NCBI GenBank assembly: GCA_964576535.1
Contig: CAZNWB010000005.1
Location: forward strand, 1-64,000
Length of the DNA: 64,000 bases
Origin: 2-02-FULL-66-22 sp964576535
GTDB taxonomy: Bacteria; Methylomirabilota; Methylomirabilia; Methylomirabilales; 2-02-FULL-66-22
Direction: 5' to 3'
Made by a program: the position numbers and the translations under genes. Numbering within the stretch: position 1 is the first letter of the stretch; every line of letters starts with the position of its first letter. Shown in pieces: positions 43,167 to 52,113 of this stretch. The notes beneath the pieces are model-generated. The model saw only the letters and a program-made list of their open reading frames with translations, had not been told where the DNA came from and did not search any database.

Positions 43167-44101
43167 GCGCCCACCTCCCGGGCCACCAGGGACACGAAGA
43201 CGTCCTCCAGCGAGGGGAGGATGGCCTGGATGTGGCGGACCGCGATGCCGCGGGCCGCCAAGGCTGCCTGCACACCGGGGATGCGTTCCGGCGAGTCCAG
43301 TGTGACGTGCAGCTTGGCGCCGAACATGGCCGCCTCCCGGGCCCGAGGGTGAGCCTGAAGCGTCTCCAGGGCCCCCATCAGGGCGCCGGATTCGACCTCG
43401 ACCTCCACCAGGCTCCCGTCCAGCCCCCGCTTCAGGGTCGACGGCGGCCCGTTGGCGATCAGCCGGCCCTGATAGATGAAGCCGAGGGAGTGGCAGTGCT
43501 CGGCCTCGTCCATGTAGTGGGTGGTCACGAAGATGGCCGTCCCCTCAGATGCCATCCCGCGGATCAGCTCCCAGAACTCCCGCCGGGCGATGGGATCCAC
43601 GCCGGCGGTGGGCTCGTCCAGGAATAGGACAGAGGGCCGGTGGATGATGGCCGAGGCCAGGGCCAGGCGCTGGCGCAATCCTCCGGGAAGCTCCCGGGCC
43701 AGCACGGTCCGGCGGTCGGCGAGGCCCGCCAGGGCGAGCACCTCCTCGCGCCGCGCAATGGCGTCGGGGCCGGCCAGCCCGTAGATCCCGGCAAAGAAAT
43801 CGAGGTTCTCCTGCACGCTCAGCTCCTCGTACAGGGAGAATTTCTGGGACATGTAGCCGATGCGTTCGCGCACCCGCTCGGGCTGCCGCGCGACGTCGAA
43901 GCCGCCGACCAGGCCAGTACCCGAGGTCGGCAGCAGGATCCCGCAGAGCATTCGGATCGTCGTGGATTTTCCAGATCCGTTTGGGCCCAGGAAGCCGAAG
44001 ACCTCGCCCTGTTCGACCTGGAAGCTCACCCGGTCCACGGCGACGAAGCGGCCGAACCGCTTGCTGAGCTCATGAACCTGAATGGCCGGATCAGTGTTCA
44101 T
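43163..44101 (-). CDS. ABC exporter ATPase, canonical H-loop but altered signature
   Basis: 312 residues. Walker A GPNGSGKST, Walker B VLFLDEPTAGVDP and H-loop VTTHYMDEAE are normal. The signature is ELPGGLRQR, with Pro in place of the Ser of LSGGQ. The C-terminal DUF4162-like tail ends ILPSLEDVFVSLV. It overlaps the permease gene downstream. See the partner ATPase at 44261-45214, whose defect is complementary. Confidence 0.93.
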   Translation of the reverse strand: MNTDPAIQVHELSKRFGRFVAVDRVSFQVEQGEVFGFLGPNGSGKSTTIRMLCGILLPTSGTGLVGGFDVARQPERVRERIGYMSQKFSLYEELSVQENLDFFAGIYGLAGPDAIARREEVLALAGLADRRTVLARELPGGLRQRLALASAIIHRPSVLFLDEPTAGVDPIARREFWELIRGMASEGTAIFVTTHYMDEAEHCHSLGFIYQGRLIANGPPSTLKRGLDGSLVEVEVESGALMGALETLQAHPRAREAAMFGAKLHVTLDSPERIPGVQAALAARGIAVRHIQAILPSLEDVFVSLVAREVGA

Positions 44102-44172
44102 GGGGCATATTCCCGCATCCCAAAACCCCCAGACGATCGAAGCCTCAATGCGTCAGGCCTCGGCTCCGTAAG

Positions 44173-44221
44173 CCCCTCCCGCACACCCGCCTCTGGCGGG
44201 TCCTACCCCAGGGGGGAGGGG
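44173..44221. repeat. Two-layer hairpin between the ATPase genes
   Basis: Outer stem CCCCTCCC/GGGAGGGG, inner stem ACCCGCC/GGCGGGT. No U-run. It lies within the 159-bp spacer inside the operon and may set relative expression of the two halves. Confidence 0.6.
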
Positions 44222-44260
44222 ATGATCATGCGGACCAAGGCGGCTAGAAGCCGATGGTCT

Positions 44261-45214
44261 CTACCACCCTGCCAGAGTGCCGGGCGAGCGTTGGCGCAAC
44301 AGCGCGACGAAGACGTCCTCGAGGCTCGGGACGATGGGGCGGAGCTGCACATCGGCAACCCCCTGGCCCTGCAGAACCGTCCGGATGCGTGCCGAGTCGC
44401 GCATCGCATCGGTGACGACAAGGTGCAGGGTGTCGCCGAACACCTGGGCCTCCCTGACCTCGGGAAGACGGGAAAGGAGAGCGGAGACCGCCTCCGGCGC
44501 CGGCCCCCGCAGCTCGAGCACCGTGCCTGGCAGGATCTCGCGCAAGCGGGGCGGGGTGTCGCACGCCACCAGGTGCCCGCGATCCATCAGGCCGACTCGG
44601 TGGCACCGCTCTGCCTCATCCAGGTATGGAGTGCTGACCAGGAGGGTCAGGCCCTGCTGCAGGAGCTGATAGATCAGCAGCCAGAATTCCCGGCGCGAGA
44701 CCGGATCCACTCCAATGGTGGGCTCGTCGAGGAACAGGACCTCGGGTCGGTGGATCAGGGCGGCACATAAGGCCAGCTTCTGTCGCATCCCCCCCGAGAG
44801 GTTCCGGCAGAGGCGCTTGGCGAAGGGCTCGAGCCGGCTGAAAGTCAAGAGCTCGGCGGCCTTCCGATCCCGTTCCGCCCGAGGAATCCCGAACAGGTCC
44901 GCATGGAACTGGAGGTTTTCCAGTACCGTGAGGTCCGCGTAGAGGCTGCTGTTTTGCGGGACGTAGCCGATGCGGTGACGCACGGCCTCGGGATCTCGGG
45001 TGATTTCCAGGCCGAGGACCTTGACCGACCCCGTGGTCGGTTGCATCACGCCGGTGAGGAGCCGCATGGTCGTTGTCTTGCCGGCCCCGTCGGGACCCAC
45101 GAGGCCAAAGATCTCCCCCGGCGGTATCGACAGTGCCAGCCGGTCCACGGCCGTCAGGCTGCCGAACTTCTTCGTCAACTCCCTGGCGTGGATGGCCGGC
45201 GTATTTTCCGTCAT
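44261..45214 (-). CDS. ABC exporter ATPase, normal signature but H-loop His replaced by Pro
   Basis: 317 residues. Walker A GPDGAGKTT, signature LSGGMRQK and Walker B VLFLDEPTIGVDP are normal, but the switch reads LLVSTPYLDEAE with Pro where the catalytic His belongs. It ends IVPSLEDVFVALLRQ. Its start overlaps the HlyD gene's stop. Together with the 43163-44101 ATPase it should form an asymmetric pair, like the two halves of YbhF. Confidence 0.92.
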   Translation of the reverse strand: MTENTPAIHARELTKKFGSLTAVDRLALSIPPGEIFGLVGPDGAGKTTTMRLLTGVMQPTTGSVKVLGLEITRDPEAVRHRIGYVPQNSSLYADLTVLENLQFHADLFGIPRAERDRKAAELLTFSRLEPFAKRLCRNLSGGMRQKLALCAALIHRPEVLFLDEPTIGVDPVSRREFWLLIYQLLQQGLTLLVSTPYLDEAERCHRVGLMDRGHLVACDTPPRLREILPGTVLELRGPAPEAVSALLSRLPEVREAQVFGDTLHLVVTDAMRDSARIRTVLQGQGVADVQLRPIVPSLEDVFVALLRQRSPGTLAGW

Positions 45215-46443
45215 TGTGTTCGATCGCCTGCCCGCTGCCCCTGCCCCCCGGCACTCGGCTCCAGGGGGAGTTCCGCGTCCGCCGGCATCCCCGCCTTCAG
45301 TTTCCGCTCCGCATTCTTTATCGTGATCTTGACCGCGTACACGAGATTCACTCGTTCCTCGGCGGTCTGCACGTTCTTCGGAGTGAACTCGGCCTGGTCC
45401 GAGATCCAGGACACCGTGCCTTGGAAGGGCTGGTTGGGAAAGCTGTCTACCAGGATCCGGGCGGTCGCACCCAGTTTGACCTTCCCCAGCTGGGTCTCGG
45501 GGACGTAGATCTTGATCCAGGGGTGGTCCAGGTCCCCGAGGAGGACCAGCGGCTTGCCGGCGGCTACGACCTCGCCCGCCTCGACGGCCTTGGTGAGGAC
45601 CGTGGCATCCAGTGGCGCGAAGACCTTGAGTTCGGCCACCTGCGTCTCCAGCCGGCGGACGTTCGCCTGCGCCTCGCGCACGGCCGCCTCGGCCACGCGA
45701 ACATCCTGCTGCCGCAGGTCCAGGGTGGCGGCGTTCGCGCGGGCCGCCTCCAGGGCGGCTGCGGCGCGGTCTCGCTCCGCCTGGGCCATCCCGATGTCTT
45801 CGGCCCGCGATCCTTCCTCCAGCATGTTCAGCCGTTGGCTCGCGGCACGCACTGCAGCCTCGGCCGCCTGGAAATCACTCTCGGCCCGGTCCAGATCCTG
45901 CTTGGCGATGGCGCCGTCCGCCAACAGATCGCGGAAGCGGTTACGGGTCAGCCGCGCGAGCTCGAGCCGGGCCTGGGCCTGGCGCAGGTTGGCGCGACCC
46001 TCTTCGACCTCCTGGGTCCGGAAGCCCGCCTTCAGCATGCGAAGTCGTTCCTCGGCGGCCCGAAGGTTTTCGTCTGCCTGACGAATCTGGGTACGGATTG
46101 TGGTCGGCTCGACCTCGAGGGTGATCCGCGCCTGCACCAGCTTGGCCTCGGCGCTCTGCAGGGCCGCCTTCGCCTGCCGGAGTTGGGCCTCCAATTCCTC
46201 GCCCTCGAGCTCCGCGATGAGCTGACCGGCCGTGACGTCCGTTCCCTCGTCCACGCGAAGGGCCGCCACGCGGCCCGTGACCTTGGAGCTGACATTGACC
46301 TCGGTCACCTCGATGCGACCCGAGGCCTGGAGGACGCCGCCGGCATCCAGGCGGCTTCGCCACCAGGACCATCCCGCAAGGGTGAGGGCCGCGACCAGGG
46401 CGATGGCGCCGGCGATCAGGATGATGCGCGGTGGACGATTCAT
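45211..46443 (-). CDS. HlyD/YbhG-family membrane fusion protein
   Basis: 410 residues. One N-terminal membrane anchor (about 7-28), then barrel and lipoyl parts (RIEVTEVNVSSKVTGRVAAL, DVTAGQLIAELEG), a long helical hairpin (about 85-270, Ala/Arg/Glu-rich), and the closing half (VFAPLDATVLTKAVEAGEVVAAGKPLV). It links the inner-membrane ABC exporter to an outer-membrane channel. Starts overlap the TetR gene's stop (ATGA). Confidence 0.93.
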   Translation of the reverse strand: MNRPPRIILIAGAIALVAALTLAGWSWWRSRLDAGGVLQASGRIEVTEVNVSSKVTGRVAALRVDEGTDVTAGQLIAELEGEELEAQLRQAKAALQSAEAKLVQARITLEVEPTTIRTQIRQADENLRAAEERLRMLKAGFRTQEVEEGRANLRQAQARLELARLTRNRFRDLLADGAIAKQDLDRAESDFQAAEAAVRAASQRLNMLEEGSRAEDIGMAQAERDRAAAALEAARANAATLDLRQQDVRVAEAAVREAQANVRRLETQVAELKVFAPLDATVLTKAVEAGEVVAAGKPLVLLGDLDHPWIKIYVPETQLGKVKLGATARILVDSFPNQPFQGTVSWISDQAEFTPKNVQTAEERVNLVYAVKITIKNAERKLKAGMPADAELPLEPSAGGQGQRAGDRTQ

Positions 46444-47123
46444 CGGGCGCCTCGTGCGGGGCGCCGGTGGAGCGCGCCGCGGCGAGGCGCCAGGACGCCG
46501 CGGAAGTAGATCTCGGTCACGGTCCGGATGATCCTGCTGTCGGGGATGGGGAAGATCCGTTGGCCCCCCAGGAGCCCCTGGGATACCGCGAAGATCTGGA
46601 ACATGCCGACGAAAGCCCGTGCGGCAACCACCGGATCCACCTTCCGGAATTCCCCAGCCGTGATTCCGTGTTGGATCACCTCGGCCAGGTGCCGATTCGC
46701 CGGCAAGATTCCCTCGCGGTAGAGAAGGGCGGCGGCCTCGGGGAACTGAGAGGCCTCGCCGACCATGGTGCGATACATCGCCAGGTACGCAGGGCTCTTG
46801 AAGAACCGGTAGAGGCGCCCCGCCAGCGTCAGGAGGCGGCGGTAGGTGCTGGGGGCCCGCCCGCCATTCGATGGCTCCATCGGGGGCAGGAGGTCGTTGA
46901 CACGCGCCTTCAGCATGGCGCTGAAGAGGGCGGCCTTGTCGGGGAAATACAGATAGATTGTGCCCTTGGTGATGCCGGCGGCCCGGGCCACGTCGTCCAG
47001 GGTCGCCTGGTGCAGCCCCCGGGTGCCGAACACGCGGAAGGCGGCCTCCAGGATCTGCTGGGGTCGTACCTCTGGCTGGCGGCGCCAGCGGGGCGGGCGG
47101 CCTGGATGCTTCGCGATGGGCAC
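46440..47123 (-). CDS. TetR/AcrR-family repressor of the exporter operon
   Basis: 227 residues. The N-terminal HTH reads QQILEAAFRVFGTRGLHQATLDDVARAAGITKGTIYLYFPDKAALFSAM, a textbook TetR domain. The C-terminal ligand domain (about 85-210) is of the YbiH/CecR-like kind. First gene of the exporter operon; a perfect 12-bp palindrome lies 16 bp before its start, under its promoter. Confidence 0.93.
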   Translation of the reverse strand: MPIAKHPGRPPRWRRQPEVRPQQILEAAFRVFGTRGLHQATLDDVARAAGITKGTIYLYFPDKAALFSAMLKARVNDLLPPMEPSNGGRAPSTYRRLLTLAGRLYRFFKSPAYLAMYRTMVGEASQFPEAAALLYREGILPANRHLAEVIQHGITAGEFRKVDPVVAARAFVGMFQIFAVSQGLLGGQRIFPIPDSRIIRTVTEIYFRGVLAPRRGALHRRPARGAR

Positions 47124-47138
47124 ACGGCCTCCAAGTAT

Positions 47139-47150
47139 CTGACTAGTCAG
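47139..47150 (-). promoter_or_regulatory. TetR operator, perfect palindrome
   Basis: CTGACTAGTCAG, a perfect 12-bp palindrome, five bases after the -10 box. TGACTAGTCA-type sites are common for this TetR branch. Confidence 0.75.
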
Positions 47151-47155
47151 TTATT

Positions 47156-47184
47156 AAAATACGCGGCCCGGCAGCCGGTGTCAA
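47156..47184 (-). promoter_or_regulatory. Promoter of the TetR-exporter operon
   Basis: On the minus strand TTGACA (47179-47184), a 17-bp spacer and TATTTT (47156-47161). The palindrome downstream would block it when occupied. Confidence 0.7.
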
Positions 47185-47200
47185 GGCTCTTGAAATATTA

Positions 47201-47247
47201 ACCGCCAAGGACACCCAGCGCCAGCGCTGGGTGATCATGGCGGTTCA
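47201..47247. repeat. CACCCAGCGC...GCGCTGGGTG hairpin repeat
   Basis: ACCGCCAAGG, a 10-bp perfect stem CACCCAGCGC/GCGCTGGGTG, then ATCATGGCGGT. Third member of the family at 6041 and 12493. It lies between two minus-strand genes and could act as a terminator of the upstream gene pair in either direction. Confidence 0.7.
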
Positions 47248-47271
47248 CGGGTGTTTCGGATTAGGGAAGAT

Positions 47272-49029
47272 TCAACTCGACCGGCGGGAGGGTGCCGTCC
47301 GCGGCTTGACCGAATCGGCGAGGTCGTAGAGGGAGTGCGCCAGTCGCGTGTGCCCTGTGAGGAAGCGGATGTATGCAGCCTGGCGCTCTGCACCCTTGGC
47401 CCGGATGATGCGGACGAGGGCCCGTTTCTCCGCGGCGGTCCAGTGGTCGAGATCCGGGATCAACGCCAGGATGGGTGCCAGCCGCTCCATCGCCAACTGC
47501 TGGGGCGCGGGCCACGCCCGCCACCCGGGGATCCTGAGCACGCGGGCCACATGGCGCGTGGCCTCCCGGATGGCAACCGTGCGGTTGCCGCTAAACCTCT
47601 GGGCGACCTGGCGGGTCACGAGCAGGCCGATATTCCCCTGCTGGAGATCGCGGGGGGGATCGCCCCCATCACCATCCAGGGTCAAAACCATGTCGCTCTG
47701 CGCCAGCCGCTCCAGGGTCTTTCTGGAGGAGCGATAGGCGGGGTCCGCTTTGATCCTTCGCTGCTCGTCCTCCGAAAGGGCCAGGACCTTGGCCTGCACC
47801 GGCCGAAACCCCAGCTTGTGGTAGAACCAGAACGCGCCCGACTGGAGCGCCTCCTCGTTCTCGTAGCCCACCTGGTATCGCGGGGTGAGGAAATAGCGCG
47901 AACCGCAGAGTTCCCGGTAGGTCCGGAAAACCTGGACGAAGGTGTGCACCGATTCTCCCTGCCGGAACGTTTCAAAGATATTCCCCGCGATCTCCAGGCG
48001 ATCGAGAAGCAGCCCCCCGCCGCCGTAGCTGACCGGCACCCCGTTCTTCAGCACCAGGAAGCTGTAGTACGCCTCCAGGGGGAGCCGGAACTCGGGGAGA
48101 ACGCCCACCAGGGCGATTTGAATTCCCCGTTCCGCATCGGCCAGGAATACGTCCAGCGGGTTGGCGTGCAGGAGCGGGTACAGTTCGCGATTCCTGGCGG
48201 ACAAGGCAGATTTGAAGAGGTGAATCAGGGATTCGGCGGTCTTGCGTGAAAGGGGCTTCACAGCCGGCAGCGGCTCTTGGATCTCGGCGCGGAAGTCGAT
48301 GGGTCCCCGCATTAACGGACCGTGGTGGGAAAAGATTCGGTCGGTAGGATGCCTGGCCAGCGTCCTGGAGGCCGCTGCATCCCGCAACTCCCATCCGAGG
48401 AGCAATTCGGCGCTGTCGTACAGGTGCCGGACGATCGCCGGGGGCAGGGGGGAGGCATCCAGCGTCTCGAGGAGCCATTGCAGGTTGCTCACATCCCTCC
48501 CGGCCTTCGCCGCCCGGATCCAATCCCGCAGCGAAAGACTCTCGTCGTCCAAGGCATCGTTCTCGGCGTAGACCGCGAGCAGGGGAAGCAGGGACCGGAT
48601 CTTGTCGATCCCGTCGGCATCCTCCCAATCGATCTCGACCGCATCGGGAAACTTCTCGACGAGCCATGTCGCCATGGGGTAGGGGTAGGCATAGTAGACC
48701 GTCGTGTGGGCGATTCCGGTGTCCTGCAATCGCTTCAGGTCCGCCGCAGGACCACCGGCCTTGACGCGATCCACACGGGTGGGGAATTCCTTGAGGGAGT
48801 TCTCGACCCAGCGCAGGATCTCGGGGCTGTCCGGGTAGGCTCGGAGGAAGCACAGGATCTCGTGGAAGAGGATCAGCGACCTCACCTCGCGGATCTCCCG
48901 ACCGGCAAGGATCTGCAGGCTGGCGGCCTTGATCTGGCGATCCGCAGGCTCAAAGCGGGCCTTGACGCTGCTGAGGAGATCCAGCAGGTCCGCCGTCGAT
49001 TCGGGGAGGGTTCCGGTCGGATCCTTCAC
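47272..49029 (-). CDS. Large protein of unknown function, 585 residues
   Basis: No family is recognised. The protein is soluble, without signal peptide. The first 200 residues are helical and acidic, with clear IREVRSLILFHEILCFLRAYPD and HTTVYYAYPYPMATWLVEKFPD. The middle (about 320-430) looks like an acetyltransferase-like (GNAT-type) fold: YYSFLVLKNGVPVSYGGGG, GESVHTFVQVFRTYRELCGSRYF and GAFWFYHKLGFRP. The C-terminus is basic and helical. Its stop-side end lies near the exporter operon; its start overlaps the stop of the FabG-like gene (ATGT/TGA region), so the two are co-transcribed. Confidence 0.75.
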   Translation of the reverse strand: MKDPTGTLPESTADLLDLLSSVKARFEPADRQIKAASLQILAGREIREVRSLILFHEILCFLRAYPDSPEILRWVENSLKEFPTRVDRVKAGGPAADLKRLQDTGIAHTTVYYAYPYPMATWLVEKFPDAVEIDWEDADGIDKIRSLLPLLAVYAENDALDDESLSLRDWIRAAKAGRDVSNLQWLLETLDASPLPPAIVRHLYDSAELLLGWELRDAAASRTLARHPTDRIFSHHGPLMRGPIDFRAEIQEPLPAVKPLSRKTAESLIHLFKSALSARNRELYPLLHANPLDVFLADAERGIQIALVGVLPEFRLPLEAYYSFLVLKNGVPVSYGGGGLLLDRLEIAGNIFETFRQGESVHTFVQVFRTYRELCGSRYFLTPRYQVGYENEEALQSGAFWFYHKLGFRPVQAKVLALSEDEQRRIKADPAYRSSRKTLERLAQSDMVLTLDGDGGDPPRDLQQGNIGLLVTRQVAQRFSGNRTVAIREATRHVARVLRIPGWRAWPAPQQLAMERLAPILALIPDLDHWTAAEKRALVRIIRAKGAERQAAYIRFLTGHTRLAHSLYDLADSVKPRTAPSRRSS

Positions 49030-49778
49030 ATGTACAACCCGCCATTGATCCCGTAGATCTGCCCGGTGATGTAGGCGGAGTCCTCCTGCGCCAGGAAGAC
49101 GACGACCCGGGAGATCTCGTGGGGCTCTGCGAATCGCTTCATGGGGATCTGGTCGAGGATCTTGTCGACGATTTCAGGGGGAATCTTCTCCGTCATCTCC
49201 GTCTTCACGAATCCGGGCGCAACGGCATTCACCGTGATCCCCTTGCGAGCCGTCTCCAGGGCCAACGTCTTGGTGAAGCCGAAGAGGCCGGCCTTGGCCG
49301 AGGCGTAATTCGCCTGGCCGATGTTGCCGGAGAGGCCGATCACCGAGCTGATGTTGATGATGCGCCCGTAGTTGTACTTCAGCATGTGGGGGAGGACCGC
49401 CTTGCACATGTAGAAGCAGCTGGACAGGTTGGTTCTGAGGACCCGCTGCCAGTCGGCGACCTCCATCTTGAGCACGGTCTTATCACTGGTGATGCCGGCA
49501 TTGTTCACCAGGATGTCGAGCCTCCCGAAGTCCTTCGCCACCCGCTCCACCATGGCGACGATCTGGTCGGACTCCGTCACGTCACACTGGTACACCCCAC
49601 CCTGGTATCCCTTCGCGCGGAATTCCTCCGCATAGGCTTCGGCCGCCTTGACGTCCCGACCGTACCCACAGGCGATCCGGCAGCCGTGCTCGGCCAGGTG
49701 CAGGCAGATGGCCTTGCCGATGCCCTTGGTTCCCCCCGTCACCAGGGCCACCCGATCCTTGAAGAGAACCCTGCCCAT
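49026..49778 (-). CDS. Short-chain dehydrogenase, acetoacetyl-CoA or 3-oxoacyl-ACP reductase
   Basis: 250 residues from ATG 49778, with GGGGGAG upstream. NADP-binding TGGTKGIGKAI, NNAG, catalytic Ser in NISSVIG and YASAKAG with the Tyr-x3-Lys pair, then PGFVKTEMTE. The end ITGQIYGINGGLYM is typical of PhbB/FabG-type reductases. It could serve polyhydroxybutyrate or fatty-acid synthesis; no phaC or fab genes are near. Confidence 0.92.
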   Translation of the reverse strand: MGRVLFKDRVALVTGGTKGIGKAICLHLAEHGCRIACGYGRDVKAAEAYAEEFRAKGYQGGVYQCDVTESDQIVAMVERVAKDFGRLDILVNNAGITSDKTVLKMEVADWQRVLRTNLSSCFYMCKAVLPHMLKYNYGRIINISSVIGLSGNIGQANYASAKAGLFGFTKTLALETARKGITVNAVAPGFVKTEMTEKIPPEIVDKILDQIPMKRFAEPHEISRVVVFLAQEDSAYITGQIYGINGGLYM

Positions 49779-49821
49779 GATCACTCCCCCTTCTGGCCCC
49801 GCCGTCCCGACCGCCTGGGTC

Positions 49822-49852
49822 AGCATACTCCGGGCATGATCCAAGGTGTCAA
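49822..49852 (-). promoter_or_regulatory. Possible promoter of the reductase gene
   Basis: On the minus strand TTGACA (49847-49852), a 19-bp spacer and TATGCT (49822-49827), 43 bp before the ATG. The spacer is longer than ideal. Confidence 0.45.
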
Positions 49853-50056
49853 GGCCTTTCCTGCGCGATCACGGACAGTCTGGGTGTGCTCGCTGGCCCG
49901 GTCGAGGGAGGCGCCAGCGCACCGACTCCGGGCATCTATTTCCCGAGGCAGAATCTTCCGGTCGGGGTGCGTACGGTATCGGGTGGGGAGCGCGCACCGA
50001 CGTAAGGAAAGGGCGGTCAGTCCGCGTGGGCGTGGGCCGCCTCCGAACGCGCCAGC

Positions 50057-52015
50057 CTACGCGAGGAAGGCTTTGAGGCGCCGGGACGGCTCCAAGTTCG
50101 AAGTGTGAAACCGGATCAGGTGGTCGAAGCCGGCGGCCCTCCTGCCGGCTGTGCCTTTGGCCGGTTGCGCCCGCACCACGCTTCCGCGGACCGAGAACTC
50201 CTCGCCGCCGCGGATGACCCGGACAATCAGTACCTGTCCGGCCGACAGGCACGTATCGAAGGGCACCACCAATCCTACTTCGTTGATCCGAGACGGCTGG
50301 CCCCGCAAGAGACCGGACGGGTCCTCGCCGGCCCCTTCGATCCTGCACTCGACCATGAGAGGGGCCGAAAGACCCTGGGGTTCGCTCAATCCTGAGGGGG
50401 CGGGCGGCAGAGGCTCCCCGCGGGTTGCCGCGGCCGTTTCCGGCGGGGGGGCCACCGGCTGCTCTGTTGGGGCTGTGAAGATCTCCGGAGCCTCTTCCAG
50501 CGTTGGCTGGCCCTCTGGGGCCGCCTCGACCGTCTGGGCCGGCGGGGAGGTCGGGGGGGGTGCCGGATCCGACCGGTATTCGGGAACGGCCGCCGGCGCA
50601 CCCCGGAGACGGCCGGCGGCAGCGCGCTCTGCGTCCAGCTCTGCCATCAGCGTATTGACGCGTTCCGAGAGGCGGTGCGCCTCCTCTTGTGCCTGCTCTG
50701 CACGGGCCACCGATCCTGCCAGCTCGTCCTGGAGCCGCTGGCGATCGATGCCACTCTCCTGAACCTGGCGCTCGAGGGCTCGGCGCTCAGCCATGATCTC
50801 GCCCAGGCGATCGGGAAGGGGATCCCCGGTTCCCAGAATCTCCCGACTCGACTCGACCAGCGTGTTGAGATCTGCGATCTGCTTGTGTGAGGCTGTGACT
50901 GCCTCTGCCTGCCCCCTGATGGCCTGCAGCAGCCCTTGCAACTGGTCAGACCCGCCATCGGGCGGCAGCACGCCACCGGCTATCTCCAGGGGAGTTCCCA
51001 CAATGCCGGCGATTTCGGTTAGGGTCATCGAGAAGACTTGCGCCAGCGTGGCCAGGCGCGAGAGGTCTTGGCGGTGGGACTGGAGCTGCTCCTGCAGGGA
51101 CGCAGTCAGGGTTCGTTCTTCGTCGAGGGAGGTCTTGAGGCGCTCCATCCCCTGCTGGGATGTGAAGAGCTGTTTGCGGGCCGTGTCCAGGAGCTGCTCT
51201 GTTCTGATCAGGCTCTCGCGCATCACCACCTGCTCGTCCTGGGCCACGCCGGCCGATTCTCGAGCCTGCAGGAGTTCCCGGTGCGTCTCTCCCAGGCGCT
51301 GGATCTGCTGCGCCTTGCTCTCGTTGTCGCGTTGGAGCCGCCGGACGATCTCGCGCAGCTCCTCCGCCTGCCGCGTGGCCGTCGCCAGCGCCGCCTGGCG
51401 CTGCTGCAGCTCTCGGGCGTTGGCCTCCAGCGTCGTCCGGGCGGCTGCGTGATCCTGGCGGACTCTATCCCGCTCCCGTTCCATGTCATCTAGGATACTC
51501 CGCAGCAACTCCCGCTCGACCGTCATGGATTGAAAGTCCGTCTCAAGCCGAGCCAGCTCGTCTTGCGTGGCTCGTCGCTCGGCCTGGAGGACGCGCAGCT
51601 CCTCCGCCTGCCGCGTGGCCGTCGCCAGCGCCGCCTGGAGCTGCTGCAGCTCTCGGGCGTTGGCCTCCAGCGTCTCGCGGGTTGTCGCGAGCTCCTGGCG
51701 AACCCTCGCGACGTCGCGGGTGCGTTCCTCGAGGGTGGTCCGAAGTCCGTCGCGTTCGGGGGTGAGGGAGCGAAGCTGCGCCTCGAGGCCAGCCCGCTCC
51801 TCGAGAACGGCGCGCCGCTCGCTTTGAAGGATTGCCAGGCGCTGCTTGTGCTCTTCCAGTTCCCGCCCGCGCCGGCGAAACCCCTCCGTGAGGGAGTCGA
51901 GGACGGCGACGAGGCCCCGGGTGTAGCCGATCGCGTCCCCGATAATCCGATCCTGCAACTGACCCTCAGTCTGCGGAAGGTCTTGACCCTGGCTGGTGGC
52001 GTCGGACTCGCTCAT
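50057..52015 (-). CDS. Coiled-coil protein with C-terminal PilZ-like domain
   Basis: 652 residues from ATG 52015 behind GGAG. Residues about 40-330 and 400-490 form long coiled coils rich in Gln, Arg, Glu and Leu. A Pro/Ala-rich linker (about 495-560) leads to a beta domain (565-650) with RGQPSRINEVGLVVPFDTCLSAGQVLIV and a closing GFDHLIRFHTSN, resembling a PilZ domain without the usual RxxxR arginines at its front. An 83-bp segment is repeated 240 bp apart, giving an 80-residue internal duplication (ANARELQQLQAALATATRQ). It may link c-di-GMP-like signalling or a scaffold to another process; function unknown. Confidence 0.72.
   Translation of the reverse strand: MSESDATSQGQDLPQTEGQLQDRIIGDAIGYTRGLVAVLDSLTEGFRRRGRELEEHKQRLAILQSERRAVLEERAGLEAQLRSLTPERDGLRTTLEERTRDVARVRQELATTRETLEANARELQQLQAALATATRQAEELRVLQAERRATQDELARLETDFQSMTVERELLRSILDDMERERDRVRQDHAAARTTLEANARELQQRQAALATATRQAEELREIVRRLQRDNESKAQQIQRLGETHRELLQARESAGVAQDEQVVMRESLIRTEQLLDTARKQLFTSQQGMERLKTSLDEERTLTASLQEQLQSHRQDLSRLATLAQVFSMTLTEIAGIVGTPLEIAGGVLPPDGGSDQLQGLLQAIRGQAEAVTASHKQIADLNTLVESSREILGTGDPLPDRLGEIMAERRALERQVQESGIDRQRLQDELAGSVARAEQAQEEAHRLSERVNTLMAELDAERAAAGRLRGAPAAVPEYRSDPAPPPTSPPAQTVEAAPEGQPTLEEAPEIFTAPTEQPVAPPPETAAATRGEPLPPAPSGLSEPQGLSAPLMVECRIEGAGEDPSGLLRGQPSRINEVGLVVPFDTCLSAGQVLIVRVIRGGEEFSVRGSVVRAQPAKGTAGRRAAGFDHLIRFHTSNLEPSRRLKAFLA
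51352..51674. repeat. 83-bp direct repeat inside the coiled-coil gene
   Basis: 51352-51434 and 51592-51674 match with about two differences at an offset of exactly 240 bp. The unit encodes about 27 residues around ELQ(Q/R)QAALATATRQAEELR. It points to recent tandem duplication of an 80-codon segment. Confidence 0.9.
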
Positions 52016-52084
52016 TCCGCTCTCCTGCACTATCCAAACTCTCTCAGGCATGTATGGGCGGAAAAAGAGCCTTCGAGGGCCCGA

Positions 52085-52113
52085 AATCTAGCAATGGCCA
52101 TGCCGGATGTCAA
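52085..52113 (-). promoter_or_regulatory. Promoter of the coiled-coil PilZ-like gene
   Basis: On the minus strand TTGACA (52108-52113), a 17-bp spacer and TAGATT (52085-52090), 69 bp before the ATG. Confidence 0.65.
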
